From Natrinema ejinorense (lineage in GTDB: Archaea; Halobacteriota; Halobacteria; Halobacteriales; Natrialbaceae), in contig NZ_NXNI01000001.1 of NCBI RefSeq assembly GCF_002494345.1, positions 3,038,001-3,102,000 on the forward strand: a DNA stretch of 64,000 nucleotides, read 5' to 3'. This document shows, in pieces, positions 34,518 to 45,884 of this stretch. The stretch's first letter is position 1, and every line of letters begins with the position of its first letter. The notes beneath the pieces were generated by a model. That model did no database searches. It was not told the origin of the DNA and was given only the letters and a program-made list of their open reading frames with translations. Made by a program: the position numbers and the translations under genes.

Positions 34518-35183
34518 TCAGTCGAGATAGCCGAGCGCGTCCTCGATCCGGCCCAGTTCGGGCCCGGTCGTCTCCTCGCCGACGACGTAGCCGGCTTCGT
34601 TAGCGATCAGACCCGAGCCGACCAGCGGTGCGCCGTAGTTGACCGTGCCGACGTCGGCCCGAACGTCCAGGGCGTCCTCGAGCGCGTCGAGTTCCTCGTC
34701 GGTCGCCTTCGGGTGGCAGAGCACGCCGGTGTTCGTCGCCACGGCGGCCGTCCCGACGGTCCGGACGCCCGCGAGGTCGCCGCGTTGGACGGGGACCTCG
34801 AGCGTGTCTTTGACGATCTGAACCGCCTCGCGGGGCAGGTCCGGATGGACGTAGGCCCCGTAATCGTTCGCGAGGACGACGTTACCGGCAGCGTTGATAC
34901 TGCCCGGTAGTTCCGCGACCGGGAGATCGACCGTCTCCTCGAGCGTCTCGCGTTCGTACTCGAGGGCGCGGGAGCTGACGAGCAATCCGTTTTCGTTACC
35001 CGTCGCTAGCGCGCCGACCGTCGAGGACCCGCCGACGGTCGTCCGGATCGTCGGGACCTCGAGTTCGTCGGTCAGGTCGGCAGCAACGTCGTCGTCGACG
35101 TCGTGGCGAACGAGTACGCACGAGTCGGTCGCACGGGCGAAGACGCCGACGTAGGCCGACCCGGCGAAGGCGAGGCGTTGCAA
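34518..35183 (-). CDS. eif6: Translation initiation factor 6
   Basis: The protein has 221 residues in five repeated pseudo-symmetric units ([18 protein letters not shown], later [21 protein letters not shown] and [12 protein letters not shown]). It binds the 50S subunit and blocks premature 70S joining. It is the last gene of rpl39e-rpl31e-eif6, separated from rpl31e by two nucleotides. This is the normal archaeal order. Confidence 0.96.
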   Translation of the reverse strand: MQRLAFAGSAYVGVFARATDSCVLVRHDVDDDVAADLTDELEVPTIRTTVGGSSTVGALATGNENGLLVSSRALEYERETLEETVDLPVAELPGSINAAGNVVLANDYGAYVHPDLPREAVQIVKDTLEVPVQRGDLAGVRTVGTAAVATNTGVLCHPKATDEELDALEDALDVRADVGTVNYGAPLVGSGLIANEAGYVVGEETTGPELGRIEDALGYLD

Positions 35184-35185
35184 GT

Positions 35186-35464
35186 TTAGTCGGCGACCTC
35201 GGCTTCGACGACGGCGTCGCCCTCCTCGTCGAAGCGGGCTGCGCGAACGCGCAGCTTTCGTGGCGGGTTCGAGCGGCCGTTCGACCAGACTTTCTCGTTG
35301 ATCGAGGGATCGAGTCGGATGGCCTCCTCGTCGACTGCGAAGTGTTTCGCGAGGTGTTCGCGGACCAGTCGCATCGCGTAGTCGGCGGCCTCGTGGTTGG
35401 CTCCTTTCTTGACGTCGCGCAGCGGAACGGTGACGACACGTTCCTCGAAGTCACTTGCACTCAT
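35186..35464 (-). CDS. rpl31e: 50S ribosomal protein L31e
   Basis: The protein has 92 residues, the usual length. Signature segments: [22 protein letters not shown], and [20 protein letters not shown] at the end. It binds near the tunnel exit. It lies two nucleotides after rpl39e, in the rpl39e-rpl31e-eif6 operon. Confidence 0.96.
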   Translation of the reverse strand: MSASDFEERVVTVPLRDVKKGANHEAADYAMRLVREHLAKHFAVDEEAIRLDPSINEKVWSNGRSNPPRKLRVRAARFDEEGDAVVEAEVAD

Positions 35465-35466
35465 CG

Positions 35467-35619
35467 TTACTCGTCAGTGTCGTTGCGCCGCCAGTTGCGT
35501 CGCTTGGGGTTGCGCTGGACTTCCATGTCAGTCTTCATCATGACCCATGCCGGGACGCGGCTGTTCTGGTTCTCGAGTTTGGCAAGTCGCTTCTTCTTGC
35601 CCTTCGATTTTTTACCCAT
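35467..35619 (-). CDS. rpl39e: 50S ribosomal protein L39e
   Basis: The protein has 50 residues, exactly the family length: [19 protein letters not shown], followed by [20 protein letters not shown]. The start at 35619 is chosen because upstream in-frame codons give a non-family extension. It is the first gene of the rpl39e-rpl31e-eif6 operon and lines part of the exit tunnel. Confidence 0.96.
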   Translation of the reverse strand: MGKKSKGKKKRLAKLENQNSRVPAWVMMKTDMEVQRNPKRRNWRRNDTDE

Positions 35620-35708
35620 AGTAGCCGGACGTAGCCCGCGGTGGCTTAAAATCTTGTCCATCTTGCAGGGGCGAGGGCTGCGCTGCCGGATCCGATCGTC
35701 GCCGTCGC

Positions 35709-36320
35709 CTACAGTGGGAACGATTCGACCGTCGAATAAACCGGCCCGTCGTCCGTGAGCGTGCTCTCGGTCAGCCGGATTTCGTCGACGCGAGCCTCGC
35801 CGATCGTCGGCTCGCGCTCCCGTACGAGGTCCTGGACCAGTTCCTTCCCGCCGGCGTGGTTCATCCGCGCGAGCGTGACGTGGGGAGTGAAATCGTGGTC
35901 CTCGGCGTCGAAACCCATCGCCGTCGTTCGGTCCTCGATGGCCTCGTGGAGCCGAGTGAGTTCGTCGCCGCCCCGCTCGACCCCCAGCCAGACGACGCTG
36001 ATGTACTCGAGGCTCGGAAAGACGCCCAGGCCGCCGTATCTGACGGGGAACGGATCGACGTCGGCATCGTCGACCGCGGCCTCGAGTGCACGCTCGAGGG
36101 CGGGTAGCCGCTCCTCGTTGACGTCATCAGAATCGTTTTGCGATTCTGATTGGCTCGAAAGAGCGTTGCTCTTTCGAACGTCCCCGAGGAACTTCATCGT
36201 GATATGGGCCTGCTCGGGCTCGGTGAAATCGAGCCCGCTCGCGTCGGCGAACTCGGCTTGCAGGTCGGCGACCGGGTCGGCGAGATCGCCGGGGAGGTCG
36301 ACGCTGACGAACAGCCGCAT
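35709..36320 (-). CDS. thpR: RNA 2',3'-cyclic phosphodiesterase (2'-5' RNA ligase-like, ThpR) with an embedded insertion
   Basis: The protein has 203 residues. The two HxTx motifs that form the active site are HITM (after residue 35) and HVTL (about residue 145). Between them, after MKFLGD, about 20 Ser/Asn/Gln/Asp-rich residues ([12 protein letters not shown] and around) break the usual helix; their DNA consists of two perfect hairpins (36128-36176). The ATG at 36320 gives the family start [11 protein letters not shown]; the longer upstream reading would add unrelated sequence. It probably cleaves cyclic phosphates on RNA ends. Confidence 0.9.
   Translation of the reverse strand: MRLFVSVDLPGDLADPVADLQAEFADASGLDFTEPEQAHITMKFLGDVRKSNALSSQSESQNDSDDVNEERLPALERALEAAVDDADVDPFPVRYGGLGVFPSLEYISVVWLGVERGGDELTRLHEAIEDRTTAMGFDAEDHDFTPHVTLARMNHAGGKELVQDLVREREPTIGEARVDEIRLTESTLTDDGPVYSTVESFPL
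36128..36176. repeat. Pair of tri-loop hairpins inserted in frame in thpR
   Basis: CAGAATCG and CGATTCTG (36128-36148; 8-bp stem, extendable to 9 with one wobble and a 3-nt loop) are followed by CGAAAGAGC and GCTCTTTCG (9 bp, GTT loop, 36156-36176). The segment is richer in A+T than the gene around it and encodes a polar loop. It looks like an inserted palindromic element. Confidence 0.7.
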
Positions 36321-36444
36321 ACCCGAGCCATCGTGGCCGCCGTACTCAATAGTGACGGTGGCGGGGCCGGCAACGACGGGCTCCGTCTCGAGGGATTCGT
36401 AGTTAGGGACGCCCGTTATGTCGATCGATGCCCCAGGGACGCTA

Positions 36445-38070
36445 ATGACTGATGTTGCCGTACTCGGTGGCGGGATCGGCGGTCTCACGGCGGCCCACGA
36501 ACTCGCCGAGCGCGGGTACGACGTGACCGTCTTCGAGGCGAACGATCGCTTCGGCGGGAAGGCGCGATCGATGCCGATCGCGGACGACCCGGCGGCGCTT
36601 CACGGCGAGCACGGCTTCCGGTTCTTCCCGGCGTTTTACAGACACGTCGTCGACACGATGGCACGGATCCCCGACGGTGCCGGCACCGTCGAAGGCAATC
36701 TCGTCGAGACCGAAGCGACGCTGATCGCGAGTACCACGGATTCGGGCCGGATCGCCGAGACGCGCACGCCCGACTCGCTGCGTGGCTGGCTCGAGGCGCT
36801 TCGACCCGCTTTCGCCGAGGACCTGCCCCGCGAGGACGTGCGCTTCCTACTCGAGCGGTTGCTGTACCTGCTGACCGCCTGCGAGGATCGACGCGAGGAG
36901 GAACTCGACGACGTCTCCTGGTGGGAATTCATCGATGCCGAGAACCGCTCGGCGGAGTTTCGCGACCGCCTCGCGTACGCGACGCAGGCGCTCGTCGCGC
37001 TCCGACCCCAGGTCGGTAGCGCCAGGACCGTCGGCACCATCTACCTGCAGTTGCTGTTCGGCCAGCTCGATCCGACCGAGCCGACCGAGCGGGTGCTCAA
37101 CGCCCCGACGAACGAGGCCTGGATCGATCCGTGGGTCCGCCACCTCGAGACGCTGGGCGTCGAGTTCCGGCCGAACACCCCTGCACGGGGCCTCGAGTTC
37201 GACGGGCGGCGCGTCACCGGTGCCCAACTGGCGGACGGAGGGACGGTTACGGCCGACGAGTTCGTCCTGGCCGTTCCGGTCGAGGTCGCCCCGAAGTTCG
37301 TCACGCCGGAACTGCGACGGGCCGCGCCGGCACTGGGACGGATCGACCGGCTCGATACCGCCTGGATGAACGGGATCCAGTTCTACCTCACCGAGGACGT
37401 CGAACTGACGCGGGGCCACCAGGTCTACGCGGACGCCCCGTGGGCGCTGACCTCGATCTCCCAGCGCCAGTTCTGGACGGGCTACGATCTCGAGGGTCGT
37501 GGCCCCGACGAGGTCGAGGGCGTCCTGTCGGTGATCGCCTCCGACTGGGACACGCCGGGAATCTACCACGAAAAACCGGCGAGGGCGTGTACGCGCGAGG
37601 AGATCGCCGAGGAGATCTGGGCGCAGCTGAAGACCCACCTGAACGGGCCCACCCAGCGGCTGCGGGACGACATGCTGGTCGACTGGTTCCTCGATCCGTC
37701 GATCGTCGAAGCGGATACTGGAGTCGAGAACCGATCGCCGCTGTTGATCAACACCGTGGGATCGCTTCGGAACCGGCCGCCGGCCGACGTGGGCGTCCGG
37801 AACCTCACGCTGGCGAGCGACTACGTCCGAACGAACTCCGATCTGGCTTCGATGGAGTCGGCCAACGAGGCCGGGCGTCGAGCGGCGAACGCGATCTTCG
37901 ATCGACACGGCGCTCGAGGCCGTGCGGAACTCTGGGAACTCACAGAGCCCGCGGTGTTCGAGCCGTTCAAAGGGCAAGACCGGCTCCGATACCGGCTCGG
38001 ATTGCCACACCCGGCCGAGGTGACACAGTCCCTTCGGGGGATCACCAGTCGTCTCGGCCAGCGGGTCTGA
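36445..38070 (+). CDS. FAD-dependent oxidoreductase, phytoene desaturase/hydroxysqualene dehydroxylase type
   Basis: The protein has 541 residues from the ATG at 36445; an in-frame ATG at 36418 would add nine. The Rossmann motif VAVLGGGIGGLTAAHELAERG begins at residue 4, followed by the VFEAND and GGKARS segments of the amine oxidase/phytoene desaturase superfamily. The C-terminal ASDYVRTNSDLASMESANEAGRRAA block is the FAD-binding end motif (split here only in prose). It may take part in isoprenoid or squalene-related metabolism; the substrate is unproven. Confidence 0.82.
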   Translation: MTDVAVLGGGIGGLTAAHELAERGYDVTVFEANDRFGGKARSMPIADDPAALHGEHGFRFFPAFYRHVVDTMARIPDGAGTVEGNLVETEATLIASTTDSGRIAETRTPDSLRGWLEALRPAFAEDLPREDVRFLLERLLYLLTACEDRREEELDDVSWWEFIDAENRSAEFRDRLAYATQALVALRPQVGSARTVGTIYLQLLFGQLDPTEPTERVLNAPTNEAWIDPWVRHLETLGVEFRPNTPARGLEFDGRRVTGAQLADGGTVTADEFVLAVPVEVAPKFVTPELRRAAPALGRIDRLDTAWMNGIQFYLTEDVELTRGHQVYADAPWALTSISQRQFWTGYDLEGRGPDEVEGVLSVIASDWDTPGIYHEKPARACTREEIAEEIWAQLKTHLNGPTQRLRDDMLVDWFLDPSIVEADTGVENRSPLLINTVGSLRNRPPADVGVRNLTLASDYVRTNSDLASMESANEAGRRAANAIFDRHGARGRAELWELTEPAVFEPFKGQDRLRYRLGLPHPAEVTQSLRGITSRLGQRV

Positions 38071-38151
38071 GAAGCGGGGGTCGAACGCCGATCCAACGCC
38101 GCCGCTACCTGGGTCGCAGCCCTTAACAGTCGTCACCGCCAACTTCTGACA

Positions 38152-39102
38152 ATGACTGACCGAGACGACGACCGCGACCACCAGTTCTCCGAGGGGGAGG
38201 GCTTTGGCGATCCCTACGAGGAGTTCGATCTGGACCCGCCGGAGCTCGGCGTCGACCCCTCGAAGGTCGACCCCGTCGACTCCCGCGTCGTCACCGACAC
38301 GCTCGACAAGCACAACATCGATCAGGACGACGTCGACGCGAGCGACCTGCTCGACGTCGGCCTGAACTACATGCAGATCAACCGCTACGAACAGGCCACC
38401 GACGCCTTCGAGCGGACCGCCCGCTTCGCCGAGGACGACAAGCTCGCACAGGAGGCGTGGGTGAACAAGGGCGTCGCCCACGCCGAACTCGAGGAGTACG
38501 ACGAGGCGATCGGGGCCCACCGCGAGGCCCTGCGGATCGACGAGGAGAGCGAACACGCCGCCACGGCCGAGACGAACCTCGCGTACGCGCTCTGGGAGTT
38601 CGGCGAGACGAGCGAGGCACTCGAGCACGCCGAACGCGCCATCGAGATCGACGAGCGCTTCGCCGCGGGCTGGTTCAACCGCGCCTTTTTCCTCTCGGAG
38701 CGGGGACTGGCCGAGGAGGCGCTCAACTGCGTCGACAACGCCATCCGGCTGGGCCTGCGCAACGCCAAGGTGCTCGAGACGAAAGCCGAGATCCTCGAGG
38801 AACTCGGCGAGTTCGACCAGGCCGAGGAGATCGCCGACGAGGCAAACCAGATGCGCGAACAGGCCGAACAGGAGATGATGGACGACCGCGAGGAGCTGTT
38901 CGGACAGGGCGGCGGTCAGGGTGCTGGACGCGGCGGTGCAGGAGGCCGACCGGGCGGTGCCGGAGGGGGGCTCGGTGGTCGCGGCGCGAACCGCCAGTCG
39001 CCCCAGCGAGGGGGCGGCGTTGGGCTGGACGACCTCGGCGTCGCCGATCTCGGCGTCGGCGACGAGGAGGAGGAAGACGACCGCGAGTGGGAACTCGAGT
39101 GA
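38152..39102 (+). CDS. Tetratricopeptide repeat protein with Gly-rich tail
   Basis: The protein has 316 residues. TPR helices span about residues 60-230: for example EAWVNKGVAHAELEEYDEAI, AETNLAYALWEFGETSEAL, and AAGWFNRAFFLSERGLAEEAL. The tail from about 245 is a flexible Gly/Arg/Gln-rich linker (GGGQGAGRGGAGG) ending in an acidic cap. It is a scaffold for protein-protein contacts; the partner is unknown. It is followed 4 nt later by the DUF424 gene. Confidence 0.9.
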   Translation: MTDRDDDRDHQFSEGEGFGDPYEEFDLDPPELGVDPSKVDPVDSRVVTDTLDKHNIDQDDVDASDLLDVGLNYMQINRYEQATDAFERTARFAEDDKLAQEAWVNKGVAHAELEEYDEAIGAHREALRIDEESEHAATAETNLAYALWEFGETSEALEHAERAIEIDERFAAGWFNRAFFLSERGLAEEALNCVDNAIRLGLRNAKVLETKAEILEELGEFDQAEEIADEANQMREQAEQEMMDDREELFGQGGGQGAGRGGAGGRPGGAGGGLGGRGANRQSPQRGGGVGLDDLGVADLGVGDEEEEDDREWELE

Positions 39103-39106
39103 TCGG

Positions 39107-39400
39107 ATGATCGTCAACGAACGGGAGACGCCGGAGGGATTGCTTGTCGCCGTCTGTGACGAGGACGTTCTCGGCGAAACGTTCGAGGAGGGCGAACTCT
39201 CCCTGACGGTCACCGAGGAGTTCTACGGCGGCGACGCGGTCGACGAGAGCGCGGTGATCGACAGCCTCGCACAGGCGTCCGTCGCCAACATCGTCGGTAC
39301 CCGCGCCGTCGAACTCGCCGTCGAAGCGGGCTTCGTCGACGAGGCGAACGTCCTCGAGGTCGGGGCGACCCTGCACGCACAGTTGCTGCGAATGCAGTGA
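39107..39400 (+). CDS. DUF424 family protein
   Basis: The protein has 97 residues, beginning MIVNERETPEGLLVAVCD and ending HAQLLRMQ. The pattern VCDEDVLGETFEEGELSLTV and VANIVGTRAVELAVEAGFVD fits DUF424, an archaeal family found beside translation genes. The family's biochemical role is not established to my knowledge. It is closely spaced after the TPR gene. Confidence 0.88.
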   Translation: MIVNERETPEGLLVAVCDEDVLGETFEEGELSLTVTEEFYGGDAVDESAVIDSLAQASVANIVGTRAVELAVEAGFVDEANVLEVGATLHAQLLRMQ

Positions 39401-39518
39401 GACGGGCTCCCGTCGGTCAGTGCCGGCCCGTCGTCGCCCGGAAGGCAATCGGGACGCGGTCCGGACCGGCCGATCGAGCGCTTCAGTAACGTTAACGGCT
39501 GCGAGGGGCTATCCTTGA

Positions 39519-41612
<2,094 letters not shown>

Positions 41613-41659
41613 CGAACGCGGTCGGGAACGCCGCTCGAGTCGCCGGTTGGAGCAGCCGC

Positions 41660-42430
41660 TCAGTACCACGCCCCGCCCGACGAGACGTTGATATCCTGTC
41701 CCGTCACGTGACGCGAGTCCGAATCCGCGAGGTGGACCGCGAGTTCGGCGACTTCCTCGGGCGGGACCAGTTCGTCGATCATGAGCGTCTCGAGGATCTC
41801 CCCCTCGATCGCCTCGACGGGGACGCCGGCCTCCTCGGCCTGCTTCTCGAAGACGTTCCGAATCCGATCGCCCTCGACCGGGCCGGGGCAGATCGCGTTG
41901 ACCGTCACGCCGTCGTCGCCGAACTCGGCGGCCAGCGCGCGAGTGAGTCCGATGACACCCATCTTCGAGGCCGCGTAGGGCGTCCGGTTGGCGTAGGGCC
42001 GCTTGCCGCCGATCGACGAGATGTTGACGATACTTCCGTCCGCCCCGTCGCGAAGGTATGGAGCCGCTTCTCTCGTGGTTCGAGCGATCCCGACGACGTT
42101 GACGTCCAGCGTCTCGAGCCACTCGCCGTCCCCGGTCTCCTCGATCGGCGCGGTGGGGCCGGCGATGCCGGCGTTGTTGACGAGACAGTCCAGCCCGCCG
42201 AAGGTCGCGACCGTTTCGTCGATCGCGTCGGCCACCGAGTCCGAATCGGTCACGTCGGTCTCGACCGTCAGCGTTCGGTCGGGTGCGTCGATCAGCGCCG
42301 CGGTCTCGTCGATCCCGTCGCTCCGGGCCGCGAGCGCGACGTTCGCACCCTCGTCGGCGAACGCGACGGCGATTTCGCGGCCGAGTCCCTGGCTCGCTCC
42401 CGTGACGAAGACAGTGTCGTCTGCTACCAT
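41660..42430 (-). CDS. SDR family oxidoreductase
   Basis: The protein has 256 residues. Classical short-chain dehydrogenase motifs: cofactor loop TGASQGLG, NNAG, catalytic Ser in NISSIGG, YAASK with catalytic Tyr and Lys, and PGPVEGDRIRNVF near the C-terminus. The acidic residue at the end of strand 2 suggests a NAD preference but this is not certain. It reduces or oxidises a small alcohol or ketone. It is convergent with ligA. Confidence 0.9.
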   Translation of the reverse strand: MVADDTVFVTGASQGLGREIAVAFADEGANVALAARSDGIDETAALIDAPDRTLTVETDVTDSDSVADAIDETVATFGGLDCLVNNAGIAGPTAPIEETGDGEWLETLDVNVVGIARTTREAAPYLRDGADGSIVNISSIGGKRPYANRTPYAASKMGVIGLTRALAAEFGDDGVTVNAICPGPVEGDRIRNVFEKQAEEAGVPVEAIEGEILETLMIDELVPPEEVAELAVHLADSDSRHVTGQDINVSSGGAWY

Positions 42431-42777
42431 GACTCTGATGGGACGAGCCGAGAATAAAACACCTCGCTTCCCGGCACCGTCGGACCGGATCCGCCGGCTC
42501 TCGACTCGAAGAGTCCCACCAGCGACTCGTCGGTCCGGTGACGCCGATCGGTATTCCGGCGGTTCGGTGCTCGACTCCCCACTCGAGCCGGCTCAGTCGG
42601 CGAGCGCGTCGCGCTCGAGCGGTGATCGCGAGACTCGATCGCGGCTCGGCGGGCGATAGTAAATTTACACACCGGTCGCATAGCTGTCGTGCGATCGGGT
42701 GTGCATCGACTTGCAGTGGTTACTATAGTGTATGGAAAGGTATAGGGCGGCGTCTCACCCTAGACGTATATAAGCAA
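42431..42777. other. Noncoding region upstream of leuS holding a palindromic repeat
   Basis: These 347 bases have no supported gene. The first 220 are GC-rich spacer without clear structure. The last part contains a copy of the CTATAGTAGC-type palindrome, and TATA-like ggtataggg (about 42738-42746) lies about 30 nt before the leuS ATG. Confidence 0.5.
42654..42728. repeat. CTATAGTAGC-family palindromic element, copy upstream of leuS
   Basis: Left arm atttacacaccggtcgca pairs with right arm tgcgatcgggtgtgca, with loop tagctgtcg and outer ends agtaaa and ttactatag. It shares core and ends with the elements at 49775-49892 and 49887-49972: gctgtcgtgcgatc and gtgtgca are identical. It lies 50 nt upstream of leuS. 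Confidence 0.7.
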
Positions 42778-45426
42778 ATGAGTGACGCGGGATACGACCA
42801 CGCGACGGTCGAACGGCGCTGGCAAGCGGCGTGGGACGAAGCGGACGTCTACCGGACGCCGGACGACGTCGAGGATCCGACGTACGTCCTGGGGATGTAC
42901 CCGTATCCATCAGGCAAGCTCCACATGGGTCACGTCCGTAATTACACGATCACGGACGCGTACGCCCGCTACCGTCGGATGCACGGCGACGACGTCCTCC
43001 ATCCGATGGGGTGGGATGCTTTCGGCCTCCCCGCGGAGAACGCGGCCAAAGAGCGCGATACGAACCCCCGCGACTGGACGTTCGACTGCATCGAGACGAT
43101 GACGGACCAGATGGAGGCGATGGGCTTTGGCTACGACTGGGAGCGGGAGGTCACGACCTGCACGCCCGACTACTACCAGTGGAACCAATGGCTCTTCTCC
43201 CGGTTCCACGAGGAGGGACTGGTCGAACGACGCGACGCCGACGTCAACTGGTGTCCCCACTGCGAGACCGTCCTCGCCGACGAACAGGTCGAAGGCGAGG
43301 CGGAACTGTGCTGGCGCTGTGACACGCCCGTCGAACAGCGCGAACTCGAGCAGTGGTTCCTGAAGATCACCGAGTACGCCGACGAGTTGCTGGAAGCGAT
43401 CGACGACCTCGAGGGGTGGCCAAACTCCGTGCGCCAGATGCAGCGCAACTGGATCGGCCGGCAGTTCGGGACCGAATTGGACTTCGAAATCGAGGGGCAC
43501 GGACCGGTCGAAGCGTTCACCACCCGCGTCGACACCATCTACGGTGCGACCTTCTTCGCGCTCGCGCCCGACCACCCGATCAGCGAGGAACTCGCCGAGG
43601 AGGACGAGGACGTCCGCCGCTTCGTCGAGGAGGAGGCCGATCCCGACGGCGACGAACCCAACGGCGTCGAGACCGACCTGACCGCGACCAACCCCGTCAC
43701 CGGCGAGGAGATCCCGGTCTACGTCGCGGACTTCGTCCTCTCGGACGTCGGGACCGGCGCACTGATGGCCGTCCCCGGCCACGACGAGCGCGACCACGCC
43801 TTCGCGGAGAAGAAGGGGCTGGACATCGTCCCCGTCATCGCCCCCGAACCCGAGGACGGCGAGGAGCCCGAGGCCCCCGACATCGAGGAAGCGGCGTTCA
43901 CCGAGGACGGCGTGCTGATCAACTCCGGGGAGTACTCGGGTCTGGACAGCGAGACCGCACGCGAGCGGTTGACCGAAGGGATCGACAGCGCCGAGGAGGC
44001 GAAACAGTACCAGCTGCGCGACTGGGGGATCTCCCGACAGCGCTACTGGGGGACGCCGATCCCGGTCGTCCACTGCGACGACTGTGGCCCCGTGATGGTT
44101 CCCGAGGACGACCTGCCGGTCGAACTCCCCGAGTTCATCAACACGACCGGCAACCCGCTCGACGCCGCCGAGGAGTGGAAGCAGACGAGTTGTCCGGAGT
44201 GTGGAGCCGACGCGACCCGCGAGACCGACACGATGGACACCTTCGTCGACTCCTCGTGGTACTTCCTGCGGTACGTCTCTCCCGACCTCGTGGACGCCCC
44301 CTTCGACCGCGAGCAGGCAAACGACTGGATGCCCGTCGATCAGTACGTCGGCGGCATCGAACACGCCGTGATGCACCTGCTGTACTCCCGATTCTTCACC
44401 AAGGTGCTGGCCGACCACGAGGGTCTCGAGCACCGCGAACCCTTCGAGAACCTGCTGGCACAGGGGATGGTACAACTCGAGGGCGAGAAGATGTCCAAGT
44501 CGAAGGGCAACGTCGTCTCGCCCCAGCGGATCGTCGAGGAGTATGGAGCCGACACCGCACGCCTATTCATAATGCAGGCTGCACAGCCGGACACGGCTTT
44601 CGACTGGAGCGAGGAAGGAGTGCAGTCGACCTACGCCTTCCTCACACGGCTCAAGGAGATGGTCGAGGAGTTCGCGGCCGAGGCGCCCGAGGGCGACGAC
44701 GACGCGATCGCCAGCTACGTCGACGCGGAGATCGACGCGACGATCGCCATCGCCAGCGGGGAGTACGACGACCTGACGTTCAACAAGGCGCTGCGCGAGA
44801 CGCAGGATCTGGTGCGGACGCTCCGGCAGTATTCGGACTACACCGAACCCCACGCCGAGACCTACGAGCGCGGGCTGTCGGCCGTCGTTCGGCTGCTCGC
44901 GCCGGTCGCACCGCACCTCACCGAGGAGTTGTACGACGAGCTGGGCGGCGACGGGCTCGTCGCGGAGGCCGCGTGGCCAACCGCCGAGGTCGACCGTGAC
45001 CACGTCGCCAAACGCCGTCGACTGGTCGAGAACACCCGCGAGGACATCCGCGACATCGTCGAGGTCGCCGGGATCGAAGATCCGAAGGCGATCGACGTCG
45101 TCATCGCCCCCGAGTGGAAGTACGACGCCCTCGAGATCGCGATCGAAAGCGACGCCGACAACCTGATCGGCGAGCTCATGGGGCATGCACACATTCGCGA
45201 GGTGGGCGACGCCGCGGCCGACTACGGCCAGGACCTCCAGGCCGAACGGGAAGCGCTCTCGATGACGCTCGATCCGGACGACGAGCGTGCGGCACTCGAG
45301 TCGGCCGCCTGGCTGATCGAACGCGAGTTCGAGGCCCCGGTTCGCGTCGTTGGGTCCGAGGAAGCCGACGACGCAACCCTGAAAAACGCCGAACCCGGTC
45401 GACCGGCGATCGAAATCGACGACTGA
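42778..45426 (+). CDS. leuS: Leucyl-tRNA synthetase, bacterial type
   Basis: The protein has 882 residues. Class I motifs: HIGH box is YPSGKLHMGHVRNYTI (H-M-G-H) and KMSKS is GEKMSKSKGNVVS. The editing CP1 domain is present (T-rich TTRVDTIYGATFF segment). The N-terminal half is clearly bacterial-like, with GWDAFGLPAENAA, rather than archaeal. Haloarchaea are known to hold such enzymes with archaeal-like tRNA-binding C-termini; I see an acidic C-terminal extension consistent with this. It is 50 nt after a palindromic repeat. Confidence 0.96.
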   Translation: MSDAGYDHATVERRWQAAWDEADVYRTPDDVEDPTYVLGMYPYPSGKLHMGHVRNYTITDAYARYRRMHGDDVLHPMGWDAFGLPAENAAKERDTNPRDWTFDCIETMTDQMEAMGFGYDWEREVTTCTPDYYQWNQWLFSRFHEEGLVERRDADVNWCPHCETVLADEQVEGEAELCWRCDTPVEQRELEQWFLKITEYADELLEAIDDLEGWPNSVRQMQRNWIGRQFGTELDFEIEGHGPVEAFTTRVDTIYGATFFALAPDHPISEELAEEDEDVRRFVEEEADPDGDEPNGVETDLTATNPVTGEEIPVYVADFVLSDVGTGALMAVPGHDERDHAFAEKKGLDIVPVIAPEPEDGEEPEAPDIEEAAFTEDGVLINSGEYSGLDSETARERLTEGIDSAEEAKQYQLRDWGISRQRYWGTPIPVVHCDDCGPVMVPEDDLPVELPEFINTTGNPLDAAEEWKQTSCPECGADATRETDTMDTFVDSSWYFLRYVSPDLVDAPFDREQANDWMPVDQYVGGIEHAVMHLLYSRFFTKVLADHEGLEHREPFENLLAQGMVQLEGEKMSKSKGNVVSPQRIVEEYGADTARLFIMQAAQPDTAFDWSEEGVQSTYAFLTRLKEMVEEFAAEAPEGDDDAIASYVDAEIDATIAIASGEYDDLTFNKALRETQDLVRTLRQYSDYTEPHAETYERGLSAVVRLLAPVAPHLTEELYDELGGDGLVAEAAWPTAEVDRDHVAKRRRLVENTREDIRDIVEVAGIEDPKAIDVVIAPEWKYDALEIAIESDADNLIGELMGHAHIREVGDAAADYGQDLQAEREALSMTLDPDDERAALESAAWLIEREFEAPVRVVGSEEADDATLKNAEPGRPAIEIDD

Positions 45427-45494
45427 TACGGACTCCTGTCCGTCAGTGCCGGCGCAACCGGAAACCACCGTGCGGTTGCGCCGGTTCGGCCGTA
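45427..45494. repeat. TACGGA..CCGTA palindrome after the leuS stop
   Basis: It begins at the base after TGA. ccggcgcaaccg (45449-45460) pairs perfectly with cggttgcgccgg (45473-45484), and outer tacgg pairs with ccgta (45490-45494). It has the same layout and the same ends as the element at 4461-4538. It could act as a terminator stem-loop. Confidence 0.65.
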
Positions 45495-45884
45495 TGATAC
45501 GATCTACCGTACCGGTTTACCAATGTAACCGCGCCGTCTTGGGGGACACCGTCGCTGACGGACAACAAACCGGATGACTGTCGGTACCCGGAGAGATTCC
45601 GTAAATTCAACTATAGACGCTATTGATATTCCTCTTCGACTACTAAGGGAAGATACAGGACTTCTACGGACATAATCTTCTTGAAACTGAATTCACGTTT
45701 ACCATACACATTCTGTCTCGAGATGGATGCCGTTCAATCCCCCTCTAACCCGCGTCCGTGCGAGGTCTCGACTGATCGCACCTCGGGACAATCAATCCGA
45801 CCGATACATTCAATGGGGATGGGTGAACAGTGGTAAGGAAGACACCGGGCAGCGGCGCGCTGCTCGAATAACCTGTGTGACAAT
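45495..45884. other. AT-rich region upstream of the htrII-type gene
   Basis: These 390 bases are richer in A+T than the neighbours and contain no supported gene. They hold several possible promoters, for example taaattcaactatag (about 45602-45616) and tgatattcc nearby. A small hairpin gcagcg/cgctgc lies at about 45852-45866, just before the start. A 37-codon ATG frame at 45723 has no support. Confidence 0.5.

Noticed and set aside
36321-36488. Extension of thpR upstream to 36488
   Set aside because: It would overlap the divergent FAD oxidoreductase start and adds residues foreign to the family.
45723-45836. A 37-codon ATG frame upstream of the htrII-type gene
   Set aside because: There is no ribosome binding site, overlap or conserved feature, and the codon use is not typical.
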